This document shows positions 15,309 through 23,662 of a stretch of 64,000 nt of DNA, in pieces; the first letter of the stretch is position 1; each line of letters begins with the position of its first letter. The stretch comes from Massilia sp. Root418 (GTDB lineage: Bacteria; Pseudomonadota; Gammaproteobacteria; Burkholderiales; Burkholderiaceae_D), in assembly GCF_001425265.1 (NCBI RefSeq), contig NZ_LMEC01000001.1, positions 248,281-312,280 on the forward strand. The letters run 5' to 3'. Under the pieces are notes generated by a model. It worked only from the letters and a program-made list of their open reading frames with translations. It was not told where the DNA came from and made no database searches. The position numbers and the translations under genes are program-made.

Positions 15309-17580
15309 GTCGTTTTCCCGGTGCATCGTCAAGGTCGGTGTCGACGTTGCGTGCCTGTGCCATGTACAGGCGGTAATAGGCGCCCTCGGCGGCCATCAGC
15401 TCGTCGTGCCCGCCTTCTTCCACCACGCGGCCGCGGTCCAGTACCACCAGGCGGTCCGCCTTCTGCAGCGTGGACAGGCGGTGCGCGATGGCGATGGTGG
15501 TGCGGCCGGTGACCAGGTTGTCCAGCGCTTTCTGGATTTCTTTCTCGGTTTCCGAGTCCACCGAGGCGGTGGCCTCGTCCAGGATCAGGATGGGCGGATC
15601 GATCAGCAGCGCGCGCGCAATCGAGATGCGCTGGCGCTCGCCGCCGGACAGGCCCTGGCCGCGCTCGCCCACCATGGAATCATAGCCTTGCGCCAGGCGC
15701 AGGATGAATTCATGGGCGTGCGCGGCGCGCGCGGCGGCGATGATCTGCTCGCGGGTGGCGTCCGGCTTGCCGTAGGCGATGTTCTCGGCAATGGTGCCGA
15801 AGAACAGGAAGGGTTCCTGCAGCACCAGGCCGATGTTGCGGCGGTAGTCGGACACGCCCAGGGCGCGGATGTCCACGCCGTCCAGCAGGATGGCGCCTTC
15901 GGTCACGTCGTAGAAGCGGCAGATCAGGTTGACCAGCGTGCTTTTGCCGGAGCCGGAGTGGCCCACCAGGCCCACCATTTCGCCCGCCTTGATGTTGATG
16001 TTGATATTGCGGTTGACGGCCCGGTTGCCATAGCGGAAGCCGACTTCGCGCAGCGCGATATTGCCCTGTACCTTGCCCAGCTTGACCGGCTTGGCCGGTT
16101 CCGGCACCGAGGACACGTGGTCCAGGATGTCGAAGATGCGTTTCGCGGCGGAAGCCGACTTCTGGGTCACCGAGACGATGCGGCTCATCGAATCCAGGCG
16201 GCCGTAGAAGCGGCTGGAGTAGGCAACAAAGGCGCTCAGCACGCCGACCGTGATGTGCGATTGCGACACCTGGTAGATGCCGAACACCCAGATTACCAGC
16301 AGGCCCAGCTCGGTGAGGAAGGACACGGTGGGCGAGAACAGCGACCAGACCTTGTTGAGCTTGTCGTTCACGGCCAGATTGTGCTTGTTGGCCACGCGGA
16401 AGCGGCCCGCTTCGCGCGATTCCTGGGCGAAGGCTTTCACCACGCGGATGCCGGGGATGGTGTCGGCCAGCACGTTGGTCACTTCGCCCCACACGCGGTC
16501 GATCTTTTCGAAGCCGGTGCGCAGGCGGTCGCGCACCAGGTGGATCAGCCAGGCGATGAAGGGCAGCGGCAGCAAGGTGATGGCGGCCAGCCACGGGTCG
16601 ATGGACACCAGGATCACGCCGGTCATGATGATCATCAGCACGTCCGAAGCGAAGTCCAGCAGGTGCAGCGAGAGGAACACGCAGATCCGGTCCGATTCGC
16701 TGCCGATGCGCGACATCAGGTCGCCGGTGCGCTTGCCGCCGAAATATTCCAGCGACAGGCGCAGCAGGTGCTCATAAGTGGTGGTGCGCAAGTCCGCGCC
16801 GATGCGCTCGGACACCAGGGCCAGCACATAGGTCTTGCCCCAGCCGAGTATCCAGGCCAGCACCGCCGAGCCCAACAGGCCACTCATGTACATGGTGACC
16901 AGCATCTTGTCCACCGGCTTGCCGTTCTGGTAAGGAATCAGCACATTGTCCATCAGCGGCATGGTCAGGTAGGGCGGGATCATGTGCGCGGCCGTGCTCA
17001 GCAGCATCAGCAGGAAGCCGGCCAGCAGCGGCCACTGGTAGGGCTTGGCGAAGCGCCACAGGCGGAACAGGGTCCAGGTGGATGGCGGCGTGTACACCAC
17101 CTTGGTGCAGATCGGACATTCGTCCTGGTCCGGCGCCAGCGGGGCCTTGCAGGACGGGCAGATGTGCTCCTCGTCCTGTACCATGGGCTGGCCGCTCACG
17201 GCGCTCTCGCGCAGGGCGGCGAACTTTTCGGACAGGCGGATGGCCAGCAGGTTCTGGCCCAGGGTGAAGCGCCAGTTGGCCAGGCGGCCTTGCTTGTTAA
17301 ATAACTCCAGGTGGCCGACGCCCGCATGGTCGTGCAGTTTCAGCGTCAATTCCTGGGCGTAAGGCCAAGATTGCCATACCGTTTCCCCCGGCGCGCGTGC
17401 CATAATGCGGCGCTCGGTGACGAGGATGAGGCCCTTGGCGAAATGAAGACGCGCGTCGAGGTCAACCTCAAGCGCACTTGAAACGTTTTCCCCGGAGGAA
17501 AGTTGTGCAAGCACCTCGGACCGCCATACTTCTGGTAGCTCAGTATGGCTCAGTTCAGAGGAAAGCTGTTTTGTTATCAT
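15298..17580 (-). CDS. Cyanophycin-associated ABC exporter with zinc-ribbon N-terminus
   Basis: A 760-residue half-transporter with membrane and ATPase domains fused. An unusual N-terminal part (about 1-165) precedes the membrane domain and contains a four-cysteine zinc-ribbon-like element (Cys141, Cys144, Cys155, Cys158). The type I exporter membrane domain follows (about 180-470). The nucleotide-binding domain has Walker A GHSGSGKST, signature LSGGERQR, Walker B ILILDEATA and H-loop AHRLS. It is divergent from cphA'-cphA and heads a three-gene operon with DUF1854 and NUDIX. Family members in this context are annotated as cyanophycin-metabolism-associated, but the cargo is not known. The ATG at 17580 is preferred over one at 17619 because it lacks the odd Cys-rich extension. 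Confidence 0.88.
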   Translation of the reverse strand: MITKQLSSELSHTELPEVWRSEVLAQLSSGENVSSALEVDLDARLHFAKGLILVTERRIMARAPGETVWQSWPYAQELTLKLHDHAGVGHLELFNKQGRLANWRFTLGQNLLAIRLSEKFAALRESAVSGQPMVQDEEHICPSCKAPLAPDQDECPICTKVVYTPPSTWTLFRLWRFAKPYQWPLLAGFLLMLLSTAAHMIPPYLTMPLMDNVLIPYQNGKPVDKMLVTMYMSGLLGSAVLAWILGWGKTYVLALVSERIGADLRTTTYEHLLRLSLEYFGGKRTGDLMSRIGSESDRICVFLSLHLLDFASDVLMIIMTGVILVSIDPWLAAITLLPLPFIAWLIHLVRDRLRTGFEKIDRVWGEVTNVLADTIPGIRVVKAFAQESREAGRFRVANKHNLAVNDKLNKVWSLFSPTVSFLTELGLLVIWVFGIYQVSQSHITVGVLSAFVAYSSRFYGRLDSMSRIVSVTQKSASAAKRIFDILDHVSSVPEPAKPVKLGKVQGNIALREVGFRYGNRAVNRNININIKAGEMVGLVGHSGSGKSTLVNLICRFYDVTEGAILLDGVDIRALGVSDYRRNIGLVLQEPFLFFGTIAENIAYGKPDATREQIIAAARAAHAHEFILRLAQGYDSMVGERGQGLSGGERQRISIARALLIDPPILILDEATASVDSETEKEIQKALDNLVTGRTTIAIAHRLSTLQKADRLVVLDRGRVVEEGGHDELMAAEGAYYRLYMAQARNVDTDLDDAPGKRHDD

Positions 17581-17752
17581 TGTGCAACATACTCCAGTGC
17601 GGGCTTTGCCAAGTGGCAAGGAAAGAGAAACAGTGGGAAAATAGCGAATCAGGAACTCGTAAGCGCGTCGTAGCCAGGCAGTGATTTACGGTATTCTGTC
17701 AGTTATTCATCATTTGACGAAATAAAAGAGGGGGACCGCCAAGTGCGGCCTG

Positions 17753-17776
17753 CTTTTGCGGAGTATACCGCAAGAG
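17753..17776. promoter_or_regulatory. Dyad upstream of cphA'
   Basis: TTGCGG (17756-17761) and CCGCAA (17768-17773) flank AGTATA, and pairing can extend to 9 bp with one G-U. It ends 17 bases before the cphA' ATG and could be an operator or a leader hairpin. The rest of the 212-bp divergent region (17581-17792) contains no gene. Confidence 0.4.
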
Positions 17777-17792
17777 GTACAAGAGCAAAAAC

Positions 17793-19958
17793 ATGACAAA
17801 GAAGAAAGACATTGAATTTCTCCGTGTAACACACTTGCGCGGACCTAATATCTGGACCTACCGCCCGGTGATCGAGGCCTGGCTGGATATTGGCGAGCTC
17901 GAAAATTTCCCCTCTGACAAAATCCCCGGCCTGTACGAACGCCTCACCGCCGTGCTGCCGCACCTGGTGGAGCACCGCTGCGGTGTGGGCGAGCGCGGCG
18001 GATTCAACGAACGCCTGCGCGACGGCACTTATGCCGGCCACATCCTCGAACACGTGGTGCTGGAACTGCAGAACCTGGCCGGCATGCGCACCGGCTTCGG
18101 CAAGACGCGCCAGACTTCCGAGGACGGCGTGATCTACAAGATGGCTTTCCGCACCCGCCAGGAACAGGTGGGGCGCGCCGCGCTCGCCGCCGGCCGCGAA
18201 CTGCTGATGGCCGCCATCGAAGACCGTCCGTACGACCTGGCAGCCACCGTGGCCGAGCTGACCGACATGGTCGAGTCGCTGTGCCTGGGCCCGAGCACGG
18301 CCAACATCGTTGATGCCGCCACCGACCGCAAGATCCCCTCGATCCGCCTGACCGACGGCAACCTGGTACAACTGGGCCACGGCTCGCGCCAGCGCCGCAT
18401 CTGGACCGCCGAGACCGACGCCACCAGCGCGATTGCCGAAGGCATCGCCAGCGACAAGGATCTGACCAAGAGCCTGCTGGCCTCGGCCGGCGTGCCGGTG
18501 CCGGAAGGCGAATTGGTGCGCAGCGCCGAGGAAGCCTGGGAAGCGGCCGAGGACATCGGCCTGCCGGTGGTGGTGAAGCCCTACGACGGCAACCACGGCC
18601 GCGGCGTAACCCTGAACCTGACCACCCGCGAAGACGTGACGGCCGCCTACGAGCTGGCCGCGCGCAAGGGCGGCAGCAAGAGCGTGATCGTGGAGCGTTT
18701 CATCGCCGGCGACGAACACCGCCTGCTGGTGGTGGGCAAGAAGCTGATCGCGGCCGCCAAGGGCGAGTCGCTGTGGGTAACCGGCGACGGCCAGCATACC
18801 ATCAAGCAGCTGTGCGACATGCACATCAATATCGACCCGCGCCGCGGCGAGACGGAAGATTCGCCGCTGGGCCTGATCAAGCCGCACGAGTCGGCCGAGA
18901 TCATCCTCGAACTCAAGCGCCAGAACATGACGCACGAATCGGTGCCGGCCGCCGGCCACAAGGTGCTGATCCAGCCGAACGGCAACGTGGCGGTGGACGT
19001 GACCGACCTGGTGCACCCGGACATCGCCGAGATGGCCACTCTGGCTGCGCGCGTGATCGGCCTGGACATCGCCGGCATCGACCTGGTGACGCAGGATATT
19101 TCCCGTCCGCTGGAAGCGCAGGGTGGCGCCATCATCGAAGTGAACGCCAGCCCGGGCTTGCTGGCGCACCTGAAGCCGGCCGAAGGCGGCCAGCCGCGTC
19201 CGGTGGGCGCGGCCATTGTCGACCAGCTGTTTGCAGCGGACGACACCGGCCGCATCCCGGTGGTGGGCGTGGCCGGCGAGCGGCACAGCGTGCTGATCGC
19301 CAACCTGACCGCCTGGCTGCTGGAAGTGAGCGGCAAGTCGGTGGGCCTGAGCTGCGAGGAAGGCATTTACCTGAACGGGCGCAAGGTGCCGCGCGGGCCG
19401 CTGTCGGCTTGGGAGTCGGGCCAGCGCCTGCTGCTCAACCGTAATGTGGAGGCGGCCGTGTTCCACAATGGCAGCCGCATGATCCTCACCGAAGGCCTGG
19501 CCTACGACAAGTGCTCGGTTGGCATTGTCACCGACGTCGGCGGGCACGGCGAACTGTCGGAGTTCTACATTTCCGACGAAGATGATATGTACGGCGTGCT
19601 GCGCACCCAGGTCGACGTGGTGTTGCCGGACGGCGCCGCGGTGCTGAACGCGGCCGAGCCGCAAGTTGTGGAAATGGCCGAGCTGTGCGACGGCGCCGTG
19701 ATCTTCTACGGCCTGGACGAGCAGTTGCCCGCCATCGTGGAGCACCGCCAGGACGGCGAGCGCGCCGTGTTCCTGCGCGCCGGCGGCTTCGTGCTGGCGG
19801 CCGGTGCCAACGACGTGGCGATGCTGCCCCTGTCGTGCATGCCGGCCAGCCAGAAGGGCAACGAGGAAGCCGTGCTGGCGGCAATTGCCGCCGGCTGGGC
19901 GCTGGGCCTGGAACCCGGCCTGATCGCCGCCGCGCTGCGCACCTTCAAGGCCAACTAA
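17793..19958 (+). CDS. cphA': Cyanophycin synthetase paralogue with degenerate P-loop (CphA'-type)
   Basis: The 721-residue protein shares the cyanophycin synthetase N-domain (LRGPNIWTYRPVIEAWLDIGE), and an ATP-grasp domain (VVVKPYDGNHGRGVTLN, VERFIAGDEHRLLVVGKKLIAA, IIEVNASPGLLAHL). It also has a shortened Mur-ligase-like C-domain. The Mur-ligase P-loop is lost: where CphA has GTNGKTTT, this protein has GVAGERHSV (492-500). CphA2-type enzymes with a similar loss polymerise beta-aspartyl-arginine dipeptides instead of free amino acids; whether CphA' does so is not known from sequence. The gene is 49 bp upstream of cphA and divergent from the ABC transporter. AAGAG lies eight bases before the ATG. 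Confidence 0.9.
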   Translation: MTKKKDIEFLRVTHLRGPNIWTYRPVIEAWLDIGELENFPSDKIPGLYERLTAVLPHLVEHRCGVGERGGFNERLRDGTYAGHILEHVVLELQNLAGMRTGFGKTRQTSEDGVIYKMAFRTRQEQVGRAALAAGRELLMAAIEDRPYDLAATVAELTDMVESLCLGPSTANIVDAATDRKIPSIRLTDGNLVQLGHGSRQRRIWTAETDATSAIAEGIASDKDLTKSLLASAGVPVPEGELVRSAEEAWEAAEDIGLPVVVKPYDGNHGRGVTLNLTTREDVTAAYELAARKGGSKSVIVERFIAGDEHRLLVVGKKLIAAAKGESLWVTGDGQHTIKQLCDMHINIDPRRGETEDSPLGLIKPHESAEIILELKRQNMTHESVPAAGHKVLIQPNGNVAVDVTDLVHPDIAEMATLAARVIGLDIAGIDLVTQDISRPLEAQGGAIIEVNASPGLLAHLKPAEGGQPRPVGAAIVDQLFAADDTGRIPVVGVAGERHSVLIANLTAWLLEVSGKSVGLSCEEGIYLNGRKVPRGPLSAWESGQRLLLNRNVEAAVFHNGSRMILTEGLAYDKCSVGIVTDVGGHGELSEFYISDEDDMYGVLRTQVDVVLPDGAAVLNAAEPQVVEMAELCDGAVIFYGLDEQLPAIVEHRQDGERAVFLRAGGFVLAAGANDVAMLPLSCMPASQKGNEEAVLAAIAAGWALGLEPGLIAAALRTFKAN

Positions 19959-20007
19959 CACACGTAGATCACGCAGATCACCCAGTTCACCATACAGGAC
20001 ACAGGTA

Positions 20008-22578
20008 ATGGAAGTTATTCGCATCCGCGCGCTGCGCGGCCCCAATCTTTGGAGTCACCACACGGCGGTCGAAGCCATCGTCAAATGCACGCCTGACGAA
20101 GAAAACATCGACAAGCTGCCCGGCTTCGAAGTGCGCCTGCGCGCGCGCTTCCCGGGTATTGCCGCGCTGCAGCCGATCGGCCACGACGACGCGATTCCGA
20201 TGGCGCATGTGCTGGAGCTGGCCGCGCTGGCCCTGCAGGCCGAAGCGGGCTGCCCGGTCACCTTCAGCCGCACCACGGCGACGCTGGAAACCGGCATCTA
20301 CCAGATGGTGGTGGAATACACCGAAGAAGAAGTGGGCCGCCTGGCCGTGGAACTGGCCGAGCAGCTGCTGCAGGCCGCGCTGGACGACCAGCCCTTCGAC
20401 CTGCAGGGCGCGCTGGCGCAGCTGCACGACCTGGACGAGGACGTGCGCCTGGGCCCGAGCACCGGCGCCATCGTGCAGGCCGCCGTGGTTCGCAACATCC
20501 CGTTCAAGCGCATGACCAAAGGCTCGATGGTGATGTTCGGCTGGGGTTCGCGCCAGCGCCGCATCCAGGCCGCTGAAATGGACTCCACCGGCGCCATCGC
20601 CGAGACCATCGCGCAGGACAAGGAACTGACCAAGAAGCTGCTGGACGCGGCCGGCGTGCCGGTGCCGCACGGCCGCGCGGCGGTGGACGAGGAAGACGCC
20701 TGGAAGGCTGCCAACGAAGTGGGCCTGCCGGTGGTGATCAAACCGAAGGACGGCAACCAGGGCAAGGGTGTGACGGTTAATATCACCACCCGCGAACAGG
20801 TGTTCAAGGCCTTCGCCGCCGCGCGCGAATTCCGCGAAGACATCCTGGTCGAGCGCTTCCTGCCGGGCCACGATTTCCGCCTGCTGGTGATCGGCAATAA
20901 ACTGATCGCCGCCGCGCGCCGCGACCCGCCGCACGTGGTGGGCGACGGCGTGCATTCGGTGCGCGAACTGGTGGACCTGGTGAACGCCGATCCGCGCCGC
21001 GGCTCCGGCCACGCCACCTCGCTGACCAAGATCCGTTTCGACGACATCGCCCTGGCGCGCCTGGCGCTGCAAGGCTACGAAGCCGACTCCGTGCCGCCTA
21101 AAGGCCAGCGCGTCACACTGCGCAACAACGCCAACCTGTCGACCGGCGGCAGCGCCACCGACGTGACCGACGACGTGCACCCGGAGGTGGCGGCGCGCGC
21201 GGTGGAAGCGGCGCAGATGATCGGCCTCGACATCTGCGGCGTGGACGTGGTGTGCGACAGCGTGCTGCAGCCGATCGAGGCGCAAGGCGGCGGCGTGGTG
21301 GAAGTGAACGCCGCGCCGGGCCTGCGCATGCATTTGACGCCTTCCTACGGCAAGGGCCGTCCGGTGGGCGAAGCCATCATCTCGGCCATGTTCCCCGAGG
21401 GCGACGACGGCCGCATTCCCGTGGTGGCGGTGACCGGCACCAACGGCAAGACCACCACGGTGCGCCTGATCGCGCACCTGATGGCTTCCAGCGGCCTGCG
21501 CGTGGGCATGACCAATACCGATGGCGTCTACATCAACGGCCGCCGCACCGACAGCGGCGACTGCTCCGGCCCGCGCAGCGCGCGCAACGTGCTGCAGCAT
21601 CCGGACGTGGACGCGGCCGTGTTTGAAACCGCGCGCGGCGGCGTGCTGCGCGAGGGCCTGGCCTTCGACCGCTGCAAAGTGGCCGTGGTGACCAACATCG
21701 GCGCCGGCGACCACCTGGGCCTGAACTACATCACCACCGTGGAAGACCTGGCGGTGCTCAAGCGCGTCATCGTGCAAAACGTGGACAAGAACGGCGTGGC
21801 CGTGCTGAACGCCATCGATCCTATCGTTGCGGGCATGGCGGCGTCGTGCAAGGGCAAGGTCACCTTCTTCGGCGCGGACCGCGAGCATCCGGTCATCGCC
21901 ACCCACCTGGCGCAGGGCCGCCGCACCGTCTACATCGAAGACGGCCAACTGATCGCCGCCGAAGGCAAGCACGCCGAAGCGGTGGCGCTGTCCGAAGTGC
22001 CGATCACGCGCAACGGCGCCATCGGCTTCCAGGTGGAGAACGTGATGGCCGCCGTGGCGGCGGCATGGGGCGCCGGCATCGGCTGGGAGGCCATCCGCAA
22101 GGGCCTGGCCACCTTCGCCAACGACAGCGACAACGCGCCGGGCCGCTTCAATATGTTCACCTACAACGGCGCCACCGTGATCGCTGACTACGGCCACAAC
22201 CCGGACGCCATGCTGGCGCTGGTGCAGGCGGTGGACGCGCTGCCTGCCAAGCGCCGTTCGGTGGTGATCTCCGGCGCCGGCGACCGGCGCGACGAAGACA
22301 TCCGCCAGCAGACCGAAATCCTGGGCAAGGCCTTCGACGACGTCCTGCTGTACCAGGACCAGTGCCAGCGCGGCCGCGCCGACGGCGAAGTGGTGGCGCT
22401 GCTGCGCCAGGGCCTGACGGACGCGCCGCGCACCAGCCACGTCGACGAAATCAACGGCGAGTTCATCGCCATCGACAAGGCGCTGGCCCGCCTGCAGCCG
22501 GGCGACCTGTGCCTGGTGCTGGTGGACCAGGTGGAAGAATCGCTGGCGCACATCGCCAAGCGCGTAGCCGAAGCGTAA
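20008..22578 (+). CDS. cphA: Cyanophycin synthetase
   Basis: CphA builds the storage polymer cyanophycin (multi-L-arginyl-poly-L-aspartate) by ATP-dependent alternate addition of Asp and Arg. The 856-residue protein has three parts: an N-domain (RALRGPNLWSHHTAVEAIV), an ATP-grasp domain (VVIKPKDGNQGKGVTVNI, VERFLPGHDFRLLVIGNK, GGVVEVNAAPGLRMHL), and a Mur-ligase-like C-domain. The C-domain has an intact P-loop GTNGKTTT (477-484), ETARGGVLREGLAFD and DYGHNPDA. Length agrees with bacterial CphA (about 850-900 aa). It follows cphA' by 49 bp, probably in one transcript, and is followed by a hairpin. No cyanophycinase gene (cphB or cphE) lies in this window. Confidence 0.96.
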   Translation: MEVIRIRALRGPNLWSHHTAVEAIVKCTPDEENIDKLPGFEVRLRARFPGIAALQPIGHDDAIPMAHVLELAALALQAEAGCPVTFSRTTATLETGIYQMVVEYTEEEVGRLAVELAEQLLQAALDDQPFDLQGALAQLHDLDEDVRLGPSTGAIVQAAVVRNIPFKRMTKGSMVMFGWGSRQRRIQAAEMDSTGAIAETIAQDKELTKKLLDAAGVPVPHGRAAVDEEDAWKAANEVGLPVVIKPKDGNQGKGVTVNITTREQVFKAFAAAREFREDILVERFLPGHDFRLLVIGNKLIAAARRDPPHVVGDGVHSVRELVDLVNADPRRGSGHATSLTKIRFDDIALARLALQGYEADSVPPKGQRVTLRNNANLSTGGSATDVTDDVHPEVAARAVEAAQMIGLDICGVDVVCDSVLQPIEAQGGGVVEVNAAPGLRMHLTPSYGKGRPVGEAIISAMFPEGDDGRIPVVAVTGTNGKTTTVRLIAHLMASSGLRVGMTNTDGVYINGRRTDSGDCSGPRSARNVLQHPDVDAAVFETARGGVLREGLAFDRCKVAVVTNIGAGDHLGLNYITTVEDLAVLKRVIVQNVDKNGVAVLNAIDPIVAGMAASCKGKVTFFGADREHPVIATHLAQGRRTVYIEDGQLIAAEGKHAEAVALSEVPITRNGAIGFQVENVMAAVAAAWGAGIGWEAIRKGLATFANDSDNAPGRFNMFTYNGATVIADYGHNPDAMLALVQAVDALPAKRRSVVISGAGDRRDEDIRQQTEILGKAFDDVLLYQDQCQRGRADGEVVALLRQGLTDAPRTSHVDEINGEFIAIDKALARLQPGDLCLVLVDQVEESLAHIAKRVAEA

Positions 22579-22590
22579 AGACAGCCGCAC

Positions 22591-22618
22591 AAAAAAAAGA
22601 CCCGCCGCGTGCGGGTCT
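22591..22618. terminator. Hairpin terminator after cphA
   Basis: AGACCCGC (22598-22605) and GCGGGTCT (22611-22618) form an 8-bp stem. It is preceded by A8 and followed by AATCTTATCT. It would work best for minus-strand transcripts (T8 after the stem) but its position 20 bases after cphA suggests use on the plus strand too. Confidence 0.6.
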
Positions 22619-22635
22619 AATCTTATCTGCCCGGT

Positions 22636-22674
22636 GCCGTAGGGCGGGTTAGCAGCGAAGCTGCGTAACCCGCC
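22636..22674. repeat. REP-like palindromic repeat, copy 1
   Basis: GGCGGGTTA (22643-22651) and TAACCCGCC (22666-22674) flank an inner GCAGC-GAA-GCTGC stem and are preceded by GCCGTAG. The same GCCGTAGGGCGGGTTA core occurs near 58179 and, inverted, near 59833. Interspersed palindromes of this kind are common in intergenic DNA. Confidence 0.7.
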
Positions 22675-22703
22675 GGAGCCGCCGGAGCCCCCAAAGGACC
22701 ACG

Positions 22704-23072
22704 ATGGACGCTGACCAGCTGAAAACCCACTGTGCCCGGCTTCCCGGCGCCACTGCAACACTGCACGGCGCCCCGAGCAACATCCTGGTGTATGCGGTAG
22801 GAGGCAAGACCTTCGCCTACTTCAAGACCAGCGAGCCGGAGCGCTGGCGCTTCAGCTTGCGCGCCTCGCCCGACCGCTTCCTGGAATTGACCGGCGTACC
22901 CGGCGTGAAGCCCGCCCGGTACATGGGCCGTTTCCACTGGGTCACCATCGTCAACGTGCAGCACTTCCCGCAGGACTATCTGGCCGAGCTAGTGCAATGG
23001 TCCTACGACAAGGCGCTGTCGGGCCTCAGCAAGCCCAAGCGGCTGGCGGCATTGGCTGCATTGGCCGCCTGA
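22704..23072 (+). CDS. MmcQ/YjbR-family protein
   Basis: The 122-residue protein matches the small YjbR/MmcQ family (double-wing fold): MDADQLKTHCARLPGATATLHGAPSN at the N-terminus, VGGKTFAYFKTSEPERW, SLRASPDRFLELTGVPGVKPARYMGRFHWVTI and a C-terminal helix (LVQWSYDKALSGLSK). The family is often called DNA-binding, but the biochemical role is poorly defined. AAGGA six bases before the ATG supports the start. It is a single gene after the REP-like palindrome. Confidence 0.85.
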   Translation: MDADQLKTHCARLPGATATLHGAPSNILVYAVGGKTFAYFKTSEPERWRFSLRASPDRFLELTGVPGVKPARYMGRFHWVTIVNVQHFPQDYLAELVQWSYDKALSGLSKPKRLAALAALAA

Positions 23073-23165
23073 TCGCGGGCTATATGTCCCATCTAACAGA
23101 TGGGGCGCACAAAACCCCTTAAAGTCGAATCGTTCACACGATTCCACTTGCATAGGGGTACAAAG

Positions 23166-23639
23166 ATGAAGATTCCCAGCCTGCTTTCCTCCGCCCTGAT
23201 AGGCGCTGTCGCCAGCGCGCGGTCCATGACGCCCATGGCGACCATCGCGGCGGCGCGCCTGGCGCACCGGCGTACCAGCGGGGAGTTGCTGCTCCTGGAC
23301 CGGCCGGTGGTCAAGGCCGGTGCGCTGGCGATGGGGCTCGGGGAGCTGGCCGGCGACAAGATGAAGACTGCCCCGGACCGGACGGTGTTCCTCGGGCTGC
23401 TGGCGCGCGTCATGAGCGCCGGGATTGCCGGCGCGGCACTGGCCCCGAAAGGCCGGGAGCGTGCCGGCGCCGCGGTGGCGGTTGCGACCGCCGTCCCGCT
23501 TGCTTACCTCACGCTGGCTGCGCGCAAGCAGGCCATGGCGCGCATCGGGCAAACCCGCAGCGGATTGATTGAAGACGCGCTGATCGTGGCGGCCGGCGCT
23601 GCCATCGTGGCGCTGTCGACCAGGCCGCAGCAAGCGTAG
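23166..23639 (+). CDS. DUF4126-like membrane protein
   Basis: The 157-residue product is Ala/Gly-rich with several hydrophobic segments. It has the DUF4126-type pattern: SALIGAVASARSMTPMATIAA, AGALAMGLGELAGDKMKTAPDRT, RVMSAGIAGAAL and a C-terminal AALIVAAGAAIVAL-like segment (EDALIVAAGAAIV). Function unknown, predicted inner-membrane. The ATG at 23166 is chosen because the family begins here; an upstream in-frame ATG at 23100 would add a charged extension without a ribosome-binding site. It is convergent with the LacI-type gene. Confidence 0.75.
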   Translation: MKIPSLLSSALIGAVASARSMTPMATIAAARLAHRRTSGELLLLDRPVVKAGALAMGLGELAGDKMKTAPDRTVFLGLLARVMSAGIAGAALAPKGRERAGAAVAVATAVPLAYLTLAARKQAMARIGQTRSGLIEDALIVAAGAAIVALSTRPQQA

Positions 23640-23662
23640 CCGCTCAAGGCAGCCGGGAACAG

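Noticed and set aside
15028-17304. 758-codon plus-strand frame opposite the ABC transporter
   Set aside because: Low-complexity His/Gln/Val-rich translation, fully antisense to a gene with intact Walker and signature motifs.
17703-22761. Very long minus-strand open frames of 780 and 924 codons opposite cphA' and cphA
   Set aside because: They mirror real genes in a codon-biased, high-GC genome, translate to His/Gln/Arg/Val/Ala-rich low-complexity protein without domain motifs, and lie fully antisense to well-supported cyanophycin synthetase genes.
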